A stretch of DNA of 64,000 nucleotides from contig CANLLZ010000001.1 in assembly GCA_947492235.1 (NCBI GenBank), forward strand, positions 372,001 to 436,000, read 5' to 3'. This DNA is from an uncultured Altererythrobacter sp. (GTDB lineage: Bacteria; Pseudomonadota; Alphaproteobacteria; Sphingomonadales; Sphingomonadaceae). A model generated the notes under the pieces. The model saw only the letters and a program-made list of their open reading frames with translations. It ran no database searches and had not been told where the DNA came from. The stretch's first letter is position 1; each line of letters begins with the position of its first letter. The translations under genes and the position numbers were made by a program. This document shows, in pieces, positions 9,489 to 17,427 of this stretch.

Positions 9489-10367
9489 TCAAGTCACGCC
9501 GAAGGTCCAGCCCTCGGTTTGTGCAATTTGCCGGGTTAGGCCATTTGGATTCCACCGGGCGGGCTCATCGGCCACTCTGCGCAGCCAGGCGGCGGTGATA
9601 ATCGCATCGCTGCTGTGATCGTCGATCTCGCCAGTGCCGCCGATGCGGGCAGAGCCGAGCGCGCCTAGCGCATCGTCCAGTTCGGCGCAGTCGCGGATCT
9701 TGGAGCGGCTGGCGCTGCGGCCTGCCTCTATCGCGGCAAGACTGGTGTAAATCTCGCAGATGACCGAGCCGGAGGGAGGCAGCGGGTCGATCGGCCAGAC
9801 GGGCAGGGCACCGTTCAGACCATGCAACATACGCATGCCGGTAAGGCTTGATTTGCCGACTTGCGCGGCGCCGACGAGGTTGAAATTGGAATATGGCTTC
9901 AATCCCATTCCCGCCTGCCGCAGTTCGGTCATACGGAAGCGGCCCCGCCCATGCTCCGCTCCGTCACAGCGAAACGCCTCGCCTTCGCGCCCGCCATGCC
10001 GCCGGAAAAAGCGCGCCAGATCGGGATGGTCGGTGAAGCAGCCAGCGGCGAGATGCGGGTCGCTCTCGCACAGCCGGTCGATCATCGCCCATAGCGCCTT
10101 CGCGTCCGGCGGGCTGGACGGGTGCCCGGGAAAAAACGCGCCGCAATCGGCGAAGGGCAGCGAGATGCCCAGGTCCATTCCCACCAGAGTATCGGTGGGT
10201 AGGTCGGCCAGAACCGCCTGCACCTCTGCGCGCGACCACTTTTTCCCGCGCTCGATCAGGACAGGCGCACCGCCGCCCGCATCGGCAATGGCCAGCGCGA
10301 TGCCCGCGTGCCGCTCACCAGCCGCGCCGGACCAGTCGATGGCGAGGAATTGTCTGAATCTAGCCAC
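9489..10367 (-). CDS. Conserved protein of unknown function, DUF429-like
   Basis: 292 residues with no signal peptide or membrane helix. The N terminus (FLAIDWSGAAGERHAGIALA) resembles the first strand of RNase H-like folds and of DUF429 proteins, where a D-W-S/G motif begins the domain. Further conserved acidic positions occur at GMDLGISLPF in the middle and at DDHSSDAIITAAWLRR near the C terminus, consistent with an acidic metal-binding cluster in such a fold. The assignment is pattern-based and weak. If correct it would be a putative nuclease-like protein. It lies between rarA and tRNA-Thr on the same strand, separated from rarA by a palindromic repeat element. Confidence 0.5.
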   Translation of the reverse strand: MARFRQFLAIDWSGAAGERHAGIALAIADAGGGAPVLIERGKKWSRAEVQAVLADLPTDTLVGMDLGISLPFADCGAFFPGHPSSPPDAKALWAMIDRLCESDPHLAAGCFTDHPDLARFFRRHGGREGEAFRCDGAEHGRGRFRMTELRQAGMGLKPYSNFNLVGAAQVGKSSLTGMRMLHGLNGALPVWPIDPLPPSGSVICEIYTSLAAIEAGRSASRSKIRDCAELDDALGALGSARIGGTGEIDDHSSDAIITAAWLRRVADEPARWNPNGLTRQIAQTEGWTFGVT

Positions 10368-10379
10368 TACCTCAAAATT

Positions 10380-10471
10380 CCGTTCGCCCTGAGCCTGTCG
10401 AAGGGCTGCCCTTCCTTCTGGATCTGCTGGCCATAAGAAAAACAGTGCTTCGACAGGCTCAGCACGAACGG
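10380..10471. repeat. Palindromic dispersed element, family A copy 1 (92 bp)
   Basis: Outer arms begin with CCGTTCG and share CTGAGCCTGTCGAAG; the right arm is the inverted complement (CTTCGACAGGCTCAG then CGAACGG). The centre is A-rich and not conserved with other copies. It occupies almost all of the space between rarA and the DUF429-like gene. Related copies are at 29463, 32386 and 62179. Confidence 0.85.
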
Positions 10472-10494
10472 GTTTGGTGGCATGCGCCTAGGCA

Positions 10495-11823
10495 TTACCC
10501 GCGCTCCCCGCGCAGCTTGTCCCAATAGGCCAGGCGCTCGCGGACTTTGCGCTCGAAGCCCCGCTCGACTGGCTGGTAATAGTCCTGCGGCTCCATCCCG
10601 TCAGGCCAGTAATTGTCTCCGGAAAAGCCGTCAGCGGCATCGTGATCGTAGGTGTAGCCCTGGCCGTAACCTGCATCCTTCATCAGCTTGGTCGGGGCGT
10701 TGACGATGTTCATCGGCGGCATCAGGCTGCCGGTTTCCTTCGCGCTGCGCCAAGCGGCCTTCTGCGCCTTGTAGACGGCGTTCGATTTGGGCGCGGTGGC
10801 AAGATAGAGGCAGGCCTGCGCCAGAGCGAGTTCGCCTTCGGGGCTGCCGAGGAATTCATACGCCTCGCGCGCGGCGTTGCACTGGACCAGTGCGTTGGGG
10901 TCGGCCAGCCCGATATCTTCCACCGCCATGCGGACCAGCCGCCGGGCGAGGAACAGCGGCTCTTCGCCCGCCGTCAGCATCCGCGCGAGATAATAGAGCG
11001 CGGCCTGCGGATCGGAGCCGCGCACCGCCTTGTGCAGCGCGCTGATGAGATTGTAATGCCCCTCGCGGTCCTTGTCGTAGACCGCCACACGGCGCTGCAG
11101 GAACCCGCCAAGGCCTGCCGGATCGAGCGGCGTTTCGATATTCGCGTTATACAGCGTCTCGGCCTGATTGAGCAGGAACCGGCCATCTCCATCCGCGCTG
11201 GCGATAAGAGCCTCGCGCGCTTCCGGGGTGAGGGGTAGGGGGCCTTCCAGCCCCTCGGCCCGGTCTAGCAGCTTGCCGAGCGCCTCGGCACCCAGCCGGT
11301 GCAGGATGAGCACCTGTGCGCGGCTGAGCAGAGCGGCGTTGAGTTCGAAGCTGGGGTTCTCGGTCGTCGCGCCCACCAGCGTAACAGTGCCGCGTTCCAC
11401 GAAGGGCAGGAAACCATCCTGTTGCGCGCGGTTGAAGCGGTGGATTTCGTCCACGAACAGTAACGTGCGCTGGCCTGCCCCGGTGGCCTTATCGGCAGCG
11501 GCGAAGGCTTTCTTGAGGTCGGCAACGCCGGTGAACACCGCGCTCACCGCCTCGTAGCGCATGCCCACTGCATCCGCGAGCAGGCGCGCCATGCTGGTTT
11601 TGCCCGTGCCCGGCGGACCCCACAACACCATGCTGGACAGCCGACCCGCCGCGACCATGCGCCCGATTGGGCCTTCGGGACCTGTCAGGTGTTCCTGCCC
11701 GATGACATCGGCGAGCGAGGCGGGGCGCAGCCTGTCCGCAAGGGGCGCGTCTTCGCGCGGCGCATCGTTCCGCCGGCCATCCGCACCGCTTAGGGCGGGG
11801 TCATCTCTAAACAAATCCGTCAT
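10495..11823 (-). CDS. rarA: Replication-associated recombination protein A (RarA/MgsA AAA ATPase)
   Basis: 442 residues from the ATG at 11823 (MTDLFRDDP); an upstream ATG at 11886 is unlikely. The AAA core has Walker A GPPGTGKTS at about 69-77, Walker B LLFVDEIHRF near 118-127 and sensor 1 GATTENPSFELN. The C-terminal half has the MgsA tetramerisation region (SDPQAALYYLARMLTAGE, and DIGLADPNAL). The family resembles clamp-loader subunits and acts at stalled replication forks, interacting with SSB. Length matches the usual 430-450 residues. It is transcribed away from the divergent PadR gene. Confidence 0.93.
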   Translation of the reverse strand: MTDLFRDDPALSGADGRRNDAPREDAPLADRLRPASLADVIGQEHLTGPEGPIGRMVAAGRLSSMVLWGPPGTGKTSMARLLADAVGMRYEAVSAVFTGVADLKKAFAAADKATGAGQRTLLFVDEIHRFNRAQQDGFLPFVERGTVTLVGATTENPSFELNAALLSRAQVLILHRLGAEALGKLLDRAEGLEGPLPLTPEAREALIASADGDGRFLLNQAETLYNANIETPLDPAGLGGFLQRRVAVYDKDREGHYNLISALHKAVRGSDPQAALYYLARMLTAGEEPLFLARRLVRMAVEDIGLADPNALVQCNAAREAYEFLGSPEGELALAQACLYLATAPKSNAVYKAQKAAWRSAKETGSLMPPMNIVNAPTKLMKDAGYGQGYTYDHDAADGFSGDNYWPDGMEPQDYYQPVERGFERKVRERLAYWDKLRGERG

Positions 11824-11886
11824 TGGTGGATCGCCATAGGTCGCTGGTCGGAAAATGCCATGCGGCTCTTGCAATGACCGGTCCAC

Positions 11887-11908
11887 GATATATCTTTAGC
11901 GCATAAAG
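11887..11908. promoter_or_regulatory. Two short palindromes upstream of the PadR gene, possible autoregulatory operator
   Basis: A perfect 8-bp palindrome GATATATC (11887-11894) abuts a second inverted repeat, CTTTA at 11894-11898 and TAAAG at 11904-11908 around GCGCA. Both lie 20-40 bases before the PadR start codon, in the short divergent space with rarA. PadR proteins commonly repress their own promoters through AT-rich dyads, so the assignment follows from position and symmetry only. Confidence 0.4.
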
Positions 11909-11928
11909 AGCTATCAGGAGAACAGCAT

Positions 11929-12609
11929 ATGACTTGGCAAAAATACGGAAAAGGCGGCTGGAACAATCTCGGCCCGATGATCGCGATGATGGCGGCCTCT
12001 GCTGCCAGCGAGTGGGACGAGGGTGAAGGGCGCAGGCGATCGCGCCGCAGCGAGGGCCGTGGCGGCGGCTGGCACGATGGCGGGCCGCGCCGCAAACGCC
12101 GTGGCCGGATGTTCGCACAGGGTGAATTACGACTGGCACTGCTGGCGCTCATCGCGGAGGAACCTCGCCACGGCTACGAGCTTATCCGGGCGATCGAAGA
12201 TATGACCGGAGGGTCGTACGCACCGAGCCCGGGTGCGGTCTATCCCACGCTGCAGATGCTGGAGGAAGAGGGCCAGATCAAACCGGCCAAGGCCAAAGGC
12301 AAGACCAAGTCGAAAGACTCCGGCGATGATGCCGACACCAGCGGGAAGAAGCCCTTCAAGGCAACCAAATTCGGCAAGACCGAACTGGAAGAGCGCGCCG
12401 AGGAGGTCGAGCAACTGATGGGCCGTCTGAACGAGCATGGCGACCGGGCAGAGCGCGTGCGGGAGAAATCGCCCGATCTGTTTCGCGCCATGGGCAATCT
12501 GGCGAACGTCCTGAAAATCCGCGCCCGCTCTGGCAAGCTGGACAAGAAGGCGATGGACGAAATCGTCGACATTATCGACGAAGTGGCCAAGCGGATCGAG
12601 CGTATGTGA
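11929..12609 (+). CDS. PadR-family transcriptional regulator
   Basis: 226 residues; ATG preceded by AGGAG with 8-base spacing. The PadR winged helix occupies about residues 60-110 with the typical LRLALLALIAEEPRHGYELI and PSPGAVYPTLQMLEEEG. The first 60 residues are an unusual Gly/Arg-rich, strongly basic extension. After the wing there is a lysine-rich linker (KAKGKTKSK) and then a long amphipathic helical segment containing a KSPDLFRAMGNLANVLK stretch, probably for dimerisation. PadR proteins are usually repressors responding to phenolic acids, antibiotics or unknown ligands. The target here may be itself and the following membrane-protein gene. The basic N-terminal tail is an oddity that could add DNA affinity. 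Confidence 0.88.
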   Translation: MTWQKYGKGGWNNLGPMIAMMAASAASEWDEGEGRRRSRRSEGRGGGWHDGGPRRKRRGRMFAQGELRLALLALIAEEPRHGYELIRAIEDMTGGSYAPSPGAVYPTLQMLEEEGQIKPAKAKGKTKSKDSGDDADTSGKKPFKATKFGKTELEERAEEVEQLMGRLNEHGDRAERVREKSPDLFRAMGNLANVLKIRARSGKLDKKAMDEIVDIIDEVAKRIERM

Positions 12610-12704
12610 CGCGCTGCACGTCCCCACATGAAACGACCGGGCTGGAGCGTTTTGCGCTTCCGGCCCGCTTGCGTTAGACCCCGACTAAAGTCTGGGTCGC
12701 TAAA

Positions 12705-12714
12705 GGGGGGGGGG
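12705..12714 (+). repeat. Homopolymeric G10 tract in the ribosome-binding region of the membrane protein gene
   Basis: Ten consecutive G residues lie 6 bases before the ATG at 12721 and would contain the Shine-Dalgarno sequence. Tracts of this length are prone to slippage, which would change SD strength or spacing. Confidence 0.8.
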
Positions 12715-12720
12715 ATTGTG

Positions 12721-13143
12721 ATGATCGGAGAAACGAAGACACCGTGGCATGTGTGGACCGTCGGCGGGATCACGCTGCTATGGAACGCAGTGGGCATTTT
12801 CAGCTATATGATGACCCATCTGGACCGGCTGGAAGATCTGGACATGACGGCCGAGCAGATCGCTTTCTTCGACAGTTTCCCAGCTTGGGCCAATGCGTTC
12901 TGGGCTCTGGGCGTGTGGGGCGCGTTTTTCGGGTCGGTGCTGATCCTTTTCCGTTCGCGGTTTGCGGTACCATCCATCGGAATTTCGATTGTCGGCCTGA
13001 TCGTCACGACAATCTACCAGAACTTCATGATCGAAGTGCCTGAAGAACTGCAGAGCATCGGCCTGAATGTGATGATCTGGGCGACCACGCTGTTCATGTT
13101 CTGGTATGCGCTCAAAATGCGGCGCGAGGGCGTCTTGCGCTAA
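12721..13143 (+). CDS. Small four-helix membrane protein of unknown function
   Basis: About 140 residues. The ATG at 12721 (MIGETKTPWHVW) directly follows the G10 tract; a GTG one codon earlier is also possible. Four hydrophobic segments are visible: VGGITLLWNAVGIFSYMM, AFWALGVWGAFFGSVLILF, IGISIVGLIVTTIYQ and LNVMIWATTLFMFWYALK. Between helices 1 and 2 is a short acidic loop (DRLEDLDMTAEQIAF). No family name can be assigned with confidence. It is probably an inner-membrane protein. It follows the PadR gene on the same strand with 111 bases between and is convergent with the glycosyltransferase gene (4 bases between stop codons). Confidence 0.72.
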   Translation: MIGETKTPWHVWTVGGITLLWNAVGIFSYMMTHLDRLEDLDMTAEQIAFFDSFPAWANAFWALGVWGAFFGSVLILFRSRFAVPSIGISIVGLIVTTIYQNFMIEVPEELQSIGLNVMIWATTLFMFWYALKMRREGVLR

Positions 13144-13147
13144 ACAC

Positions 13148-14302
13148 TCAGCTACGCCGGTCCTCGACCAGCCGCAGATAGGTCTCGGCAACAACCGAAT
13201 TGATGGCATCCCAGCTGTAGTCGCGAGATCGCAGCTCTCCGGCGGCGCCATGCGCCCTGCGTAGAGCGTCGTTTGTGCAATAGGGTGCGAGTGCATCGGC
13301 AAAACCGGCGGTGTCTCCGGGTTTGACCAGATGGCCTGACACGCCGTCTTCCACCAGACTGGCGCTGCCTGTTGCACGCGCGGCGACCACCGGCAGCCCG
13401 CTGGCCATTGCCTCCAGTGTAACATTGCCGAACGTCTCTGTGATCGACGGGTTGAGGAACACATCGGCACTCGCCAGAGCGCGGCCAAGATCGCGGCCCG
13501 TCTGGAAGCCTGCAAAAATACCGCCCGGCAGAGCCTTCTCGAACCATTCGCGGGCCGGACCGTCACCGATCACCAGCACTTTATGCGGGGCTTGCCGCTT
13601 GCGCAGTTCGATCACGGCATCGGCGAAGACGTCCAGCCCCTTTTCCATCACCAGCCGGCCCAGGAAGGCGATGGCGATGTCGTCGTCTTTAAGGCCCAAT
13701 GACCGCCGCCATTCCATGTCGCGGCGGCCGGGATCAAAAATGTCCCGGTCCACGCCGCGGGTCCACAGGCCGATATCGTCGCCCATCCCCTGTTCGCCGA
13801 GTTCCTCGATCATGCTGGGGGAGGGCGCGACCAGCGCATCGCAGCGTTTGTAGAACCGCCGCAGGATCGAAATCAGCGGCCCTTCCATGAAGCCAAGCCC
13901 GTAATATTGCGGGTAGGTCTCGAACCGCGTGTGCACCGATGCCAGCACCGGAATGTCCCGCGCCATCGCCCATTTCAGCGCGGCATGGCCAGTGGGATCG
14001 GGGGACGAGAGATGCACGACATTGGGCTTGAACGCCTCCAGATCATCCCTCGCCTTGGCATTGAGGCCCAACGGCAATCGATATTCCCCGCGCCCTTTCA
14101 CCGGCATGCGGACATTGGGCACGTTCACCAGATCGCCGGTCGCAGGGAAATCGGGATTCTTCACCTTGGGCGAATAGACGCGCAGCTGTGCGCCCTGCCG
14201 CAGCAGATATTCGGCCAGACGGTTCAGCGCCTGATTCGCCCCGTCGCGGGTGTAATTGTAGTTCCCGCTGAACAGCGCGATGCGAAGATCGGAAAGCCCC
14301 AT
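13148..14302 (-). CDS. Glycosyltransferase family 4 (GT-B fold)
   Basis: About 384 residues from the ATG at 14302 (MGLSDLRIALFSGNYNYTRDG), which fits the normal N terminus of the family; upstream in-frame codons overlap the serC promoter region. The N-terminal domain has the acceptor-side GxN pattern. The C-terminal domain has FLGRLVMEKGLDVFADAVI and the donor-binding motif SITETFGNVTLEAMASGLPV, whose E-x7-E spacing is typical of retaining GT4 enzymes such as the GDP-mannose-dependent MgtA-like transferases. It probably adds a sugar to a lipid or polysaccharide precursor at the cytoplasmic face of the membrane. Donor and acceptor are not determined. No other polysaccharide genes are nearby. 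Confidence 0.87.
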   Translation of the reverse strand: MGLSDLRIALFSGNYNYTRDGANQALNRLAEYLLRQGAQLRVYSPKVKNPDFPATGDLVNVPNVRMPVKGRGEYRLPLGLNAKARDDLEAFKPNVVHLSSPDPTGHAALKWAMARDIPVLASVHTRFETYPQYYGLGFMEGPLISILRRFYKRCDALVAPSPSMIEELGEQGMGDDIGLWTRGVDRDIFDPGRRDMEWRRSLGLKDDDIAIAFLGRLVMEKGLDVFADAVIELRKRQAPHKVLVIGDGPAREWFEKALPGGIFAGFQTGRDLGRALASADVFLNPSITETFGNVTLEAMASGLPVVAARATGSASLVEDGVSGHLVKPGDTAGFADALAPYCTNDALRRAHGAAGELRSRDYSWDAINSVVAETYLRLVEDRRS

Positions 14303-14394
14303 GCGGCGCAGTCTTAGTGGCCGCGAGGCGTCTTGGCGAGAGGGCGCTTCATCCAAAACCGGCGGAACAATCCCTGTGCTGGGCCGCTGGCTGA

Positions 14395-14420
14395 TTGACA
14401 CAACCCCACAAACCTATAGT
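14395..14420 (+). promoter_or_regulatory. Possible promoter for serC
   Basis: TTGACA at 14395-14400 and TATAGT at 14415-14420 resemble -35 and -10 elements, but the spacer is only 14 bases, shorter than the usual 16-18. Another -35 slightly upstream may be used. Confidence 0.35.
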
Positions 14421-14478
14421 GCGCGCCTCGGGCCACGCGGTCCCAACGCCGCGCGTGCTCTCTGTAAGGAGAGAATAC
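14418..14478 (+). promoter_or_regulatory. serC leader RNA (two stems, the last covering the Shine-Dalgarno)
   Basis: The 5' leader of serC can form an outer stem (14418-14426 with 14451-14459), an inner hairpin GGGCC ACGC GGTCC (14430-14443) and, competing with the base of the outer stem, a final hairpin CTCTC (14458-14462) with GAGAG (14469-14473) that buries the AAGGAG ribosome binding site. A structured leader whose final stem overlaps the serC RBS has been described upstream of serC-serA operons in Alphaproteobacteria (Rfam serC leader). Gene order and layout fit; the covariance match was not tested. Confidence 0.6.
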
Positions 14479-15645
14479 ATGACTAACGTACCTGCCGAGC
14501 CGGCGCTGAAGCCTGCTCGTCCGCAATTTTCTTCCGGTCCCACGGTGAAATTCCCGGGCTGGTCCCTCGACAAGCTGAAGACCGAATCGCTCGGACGCTC
14601 GCACCGTTCGGCCGTCGGCAAGGCGCGCCTGAAATACGCGATCGACCTGACCCGCGAATTGCTGGGCGTGCCCGACGATTACCTCGTCGGCATCATGCCG
14701 GCCTCGGACACAGGCGCGCTGGAATGCGCGATGTGGACCATGCTGGGCGCGCGCCCCGCGACGGTGGCCGCATGGGAAAGCTTCGGCAATGTCTGGATTC
14801 AGGACGCGGTCAAGCAGCTCAAGCTGCCCGACCTGCAGGTGCTGGATGCCGATTACGGCCACATCCCCGACCTGACGCAAATTCCGCAGGGCAACGATGT
14901 TGTCTTCACTTGGAATGGCACGACCAGCGGCGCGCGCATTCCCGATACCGACTGGCTGGAGCCGGGCCGTGAGGGCATCACGATCAACGATGCAACCAGC
15001 GCCGTTTTCGCTCAGGAAATGGACTGGGCGAAACTCGATGCGACGACGTTCTCGTGGCAAAAAGTCATGGGCTCCGAAGCCCAGCACGGCATGCTGATCC
15101 TCAGCCCCAAAGCGGTCGAACGGATCGAAAGCTACGATCCCGAATGGCCGCTGCCCAAGCTGTTCCGCCTGAAGAAGGGCGACAAGCTCAACCGCGCCAT
15201 TTTCGAAGGCGCGACGATCAACACGCCCAGCCTGCTGGCGACAGAAGATTACATCGCGGCGCTCGAATGGGCGAAGTCCATCGGCGGGCGGCAGGCGATG
15301 TTCGAGCGCGCCGATGCCAATGCGAAAATCGTCACCGACTGGATCGAGGCGACGCCGTGGCTGCGCAACATGGTCGACGATCCGGCCAAGCGGACCAACA
15401 CCGGGGTGTGCTTCGTCTTCCAGGGCGAATGGTATGATGGCTTGTCCGATGAGGACAAGGCCGGTGTGCCCAAGAAAATCGCCGCGATGCTGGACGAGCG
15501 CGATGTCGGCTACGACTTCAACGGGTACCGCGACGCTCCGCCGTCCCTGCGCATCTGGTGCGGCGGCACGCTGGAGCAGGAAGACCTGAAGCGTCTCCTC
15601 CCGTGGATCGAGTGGGCTTACGAGACGATCAAGTCGTCGTCCTGA
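14479..15645 (+). CDS. serC: Phosphoserine aminotransferase
   Basis: About 388 residues; ATG at 14479 preceded by AAGGAG with 6-base spacing. It catalyses the PLP-dependent transamination of 3-phosphohydroxypyruvate with glutamate to phosphoserine, the second step of serine synthesis, and probably also acts in pyridoxal phosphate synthesis. The PLP lysine is K195 in SWQKVMGSEAQHG. The N terminus (PARPQFSSGPTVKFPGW) and the long form with WYDGLSDEDKAGVPKKIAAM match the alphaproteobacterial subgroup of SerC. It is the first gene of an operon with serA, separated by a palindromic repeat of 81 bases. Confidence 0.96.
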   Translation: MTNVPAEPALKPARPQFSSGPTVKFPGWSLDKLKTESLGRSHRSAVGKARLKYAIDLTRELLGVPDDYLVGIMPASDTGALECAMWTMLGARPATVAAWESFGNVWIQDAVKQLKLPDLQVLDADYGHIPDLTQIPQGNDVVFTWNGTTSGARIPDTDWLEPGREGITINDATSAVFAQEMDWAKLDATTFSWQKVMGSEAQHGMLILSPKAVERIESYDPEWPLPKLFRLKKGDKLNRAIFEGATINTPSLLATEDYIAALEWAKSIGGRQAMFERADANAKIVTDWIEATPWLRNMVDDPAKRTNTGVCFVFQGEWYDGLSDEDKAGVPKKIAAMLDERDVGYDFNGYRDAPPSLRIWCGGTLEQEDLKRLLPWIEWAYETIKSSS

Positions 15646-15726
15646 CGTCACCCCAGCGAAAGCTGGGACCTCATTCAGCACAGCCTGACCCTTTTGAGAA
15701 AGATCCCAGCGTTCGCCGGGATGACG
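15646..15726. repeat. Palindromic dispersed element, family B copy 1, inside the serC-serA operon
   Basis: The left arm is CGTCACCCCAGCGAAAGCTG and the right arm its approximate inverted complement ending CGCCGGGATGACG. It begins on the base after the serC stop and ends 9 bases before the serA start. In one frame the right arm reads PAFAGMT, the peptide commonly seen when this element is translated. Other copies lie at 17327 and 56722. Confidence 0.85.
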
Positions 15727-15735
15727 AGATTGATC

Positions 15736-17319
15736 ATGACCAAACCCAAAGTACTTATTTCCGACAAAATGGACCCCAACGCCGCGCGCATTTTTGAAGA
15801 GCGCGGCTGCGATGTCGACGTCATCACCGGCGAGACGCCGGAAGAACTCAAAGCCCGCATCGGCGAGTATCACGGCCTCGCTATTCGCTCCTCGACCAAG
15901 GTGACGCCCGAAATTCTGGACGCGGCGACCAATCTCAAGGTCATTGGCCGTGCGGGGATCGGCGTCGACAATGTCGATATCCCCTACGCATCGGGCAAGG
16001 GCGTCGTCGTGATGAACACGCCGTTCGGCAATTCGATCACCACCGCCGAACACGCGATTGCGATGCTGATGGCTCTTTCGCGCCAGATTCCGCAGGCGAA
16101 TACCCGCACGCAGGCAGGTGAATGGCCTAAGAAGGACTTCATGGGCATCGAAGTCACCGGCAAGACGCTGGGCCTGATCGGCGCGGGCAATATCGGCTCC
16201 ATCGTCGCCTCCCGCGCGCTGGGCCTGAAGATGAAGATCGTTGCCTTCGATCCGTTCCTGACGCCGGAACGGGCGGTGGAAATCGGTGTGGAGAAAGTCG
16301 ATCTGGACGAGTTGCTCGCCCGCGCCGACTTCATCACGCTGCACACCCCGCTGACCGACGAGACGCGCAATATCCTCTCGGCAGAAAATCTCGCCAAGAC
16401 GAAGGAAGGCGTGCGCATCGTCAATTGCGCGCGCGGCGGCCTGATCGACGAAGCGGCTCTGGCGAAGCTGCTGGAAAGCGGCCATGTCGCGGGTGCAGCG
16501 CTGGATGTGTTCCAGACCGAACCTGCCACCGAAAGCCCGCTCTTCGGCCTACCGAACTTCATCTGCACGCCGCATCTGGGTGCCTCCACCACCGAAGCGC
16601 AGGTCAATGTCGCGCTGCAGGTTGCCGAGCAAATGGCCGATTATCTGGTCAATGGCGGCGTGACCAATGCGCTCAACATGCCTTCGCTCAGCGCTGAGGA
16701 AGCGCCGAAGCTTAAGCCCTATATGAAGCTGGCCGAAAACCTTGGCAGCCTGGTGGGGCAGCTGGCGCATGGTAATCTCACCACGATCAGCATTGAGCGT
16801 GAAGGGGCAGCGGCAGAGCTTTCGGGCAAGCCCATCGAAGGCGCGGTTCTGGCCGGACTGATGCGGCAATATTCCGACACGGTGAACATGGTCAACGCGC
16901 CCTATCTGGCGAAGGAGCGCGGGCTGGATGTCCGCTCCATCCGCCATCAGAAAGAAGGCGCCTACAACACGCTGATCCGCGTGACCGTGGCGACCGAGCA
17001 GGGCGACCGCTCTGTGGCGGGCACGCTGTTCGGCAGTGATGCGCCCCGTCTGGTGGAGATATTCGGCATCGGTATCGAAGCCGAATTGAGCGGACACATG
17101 CTGTATATCGTCAACGACGATGCGCCGGGCTTTATCGGCCGGATCGGGACACTGATGGGCGAGCATGGCATCAATATCGGCACGTTCAATCTGGGCCGCC
17201 GTGAAGCGGGCGGGGAAGCGGTGCTGCTGCTGAGCGTCGACCAGCCGATTTCGCCGGAAGTGGTAAAGCAGGCCTGCGCCGTCGAAGGCGTCCGGCTGGT
17301 GAAACCGCTGGCGTTCTGA
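15736..17319 (+). CDS. serA: D-3-phosphoglycerate dehydrogenase (long form with ASB and ACT domains)
   Basis: 527 residues from the ATG at 15736 (MTKPKVLISDKMD). In-frame ATGs at 15694 and 15721 lie in the palindromic element and are rejected. It catalyses the NAD-dependent oxidation of 3-phosphoglycerate, the first step of serine synthesis. The NAD motif GAGNIG is at about 149-154, and the catalytic triad is R233 (NCARGG), E262 (QTEP) and H280 (TPHLGAST). Residues ~320-450 form the intervening allosteric substrate-binding domain, and the C-terminal ~75 form an ACT domain, which usually mediates feedback by serine. The ribosome binding site is weak and is derived from the edge of the repeat element, so translation may depend on serC. 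Confidence 0.96.
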   Translation: MTKPKVLISDKMDPNAARIFEERGCDVDVITGETPEELKARIGEYHGLAIRSSTKVTPEILDAATNLKVIGRAGIGVDNVDIPYASGKGVVVMNTPFGNSITTAEHAIAMLMALSRQIPQANTRTQAGEWPKKDFMGIEVTGKTLGLIGAGNIGSIVASRALGLKMKIVAFDPFLTPERAVEIGVEKVDLDELLARADFITLHTPLTDETRNILSAENLAKTKEGVRIVNCARGGLIDEAALAKLLESGHVAGAALDVFQTEPATESPLFGLPNFICTPHLGASTTEAQVNVALQVAEQMADYLVNGGVTNALNMPSLSAEEAPKLKPYMKLAENLGSLVGQLAHGNLTTISIEREGAAAELSGKPIEGAVLAGLMRQYSDTVNMVNAPYLAKERGLDVRSIRHQKEGAYNTLIRVTVATEQGDRSVAGTLFGSDAPRLVEIFGIGIEAELSGHMLYIVNDDAPGFIGRIGTLMGEHGINIGTFNLGRREAGGEAVLLLSVDQPISPEVVKQACAVEGVRLVKPLAF

Positions 17320-17326
17320 TCGTCAA

Positions 17327-17406
17327 CGTCATCCTCGCGGAAGCCGGGATCCCATGTCGCCGGATCGTACCAGGCGGCCCGAGATCCCGGCTTTCACCGT
17401 TAAGAC
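17327..17406. repeat. Palindromic dispersed element, family B copy 2 (degenerate right arm)
   Basis: CGTCATCCTCGCGGAAGCCG at the left is mirrored by GAGATCCCGGCTTTCACCG at the right; the final GATGACG of the element has decayed to TTAAGACG. It fills most of the serA-hisZ gap. Confidence 0.75.
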
Positions 17407-17427
17407 GAAGAGGCTAGAGGCCGCGCC

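Noticed and set aside
15694-15735. Extended N terminus of serA within the repeat
   Set aside because: These codons lie in the family B element and encode its PAFAGMT signature; SerA homologues start at MTKPKVLISD-like sequence.
14314-16485. 723-codon minus-strand frame covering serC, the repeat and part of serA
   Set aside because: Antisense to two well-supported genes; rich in Arg, His and Gln as expected for a shadow frame.
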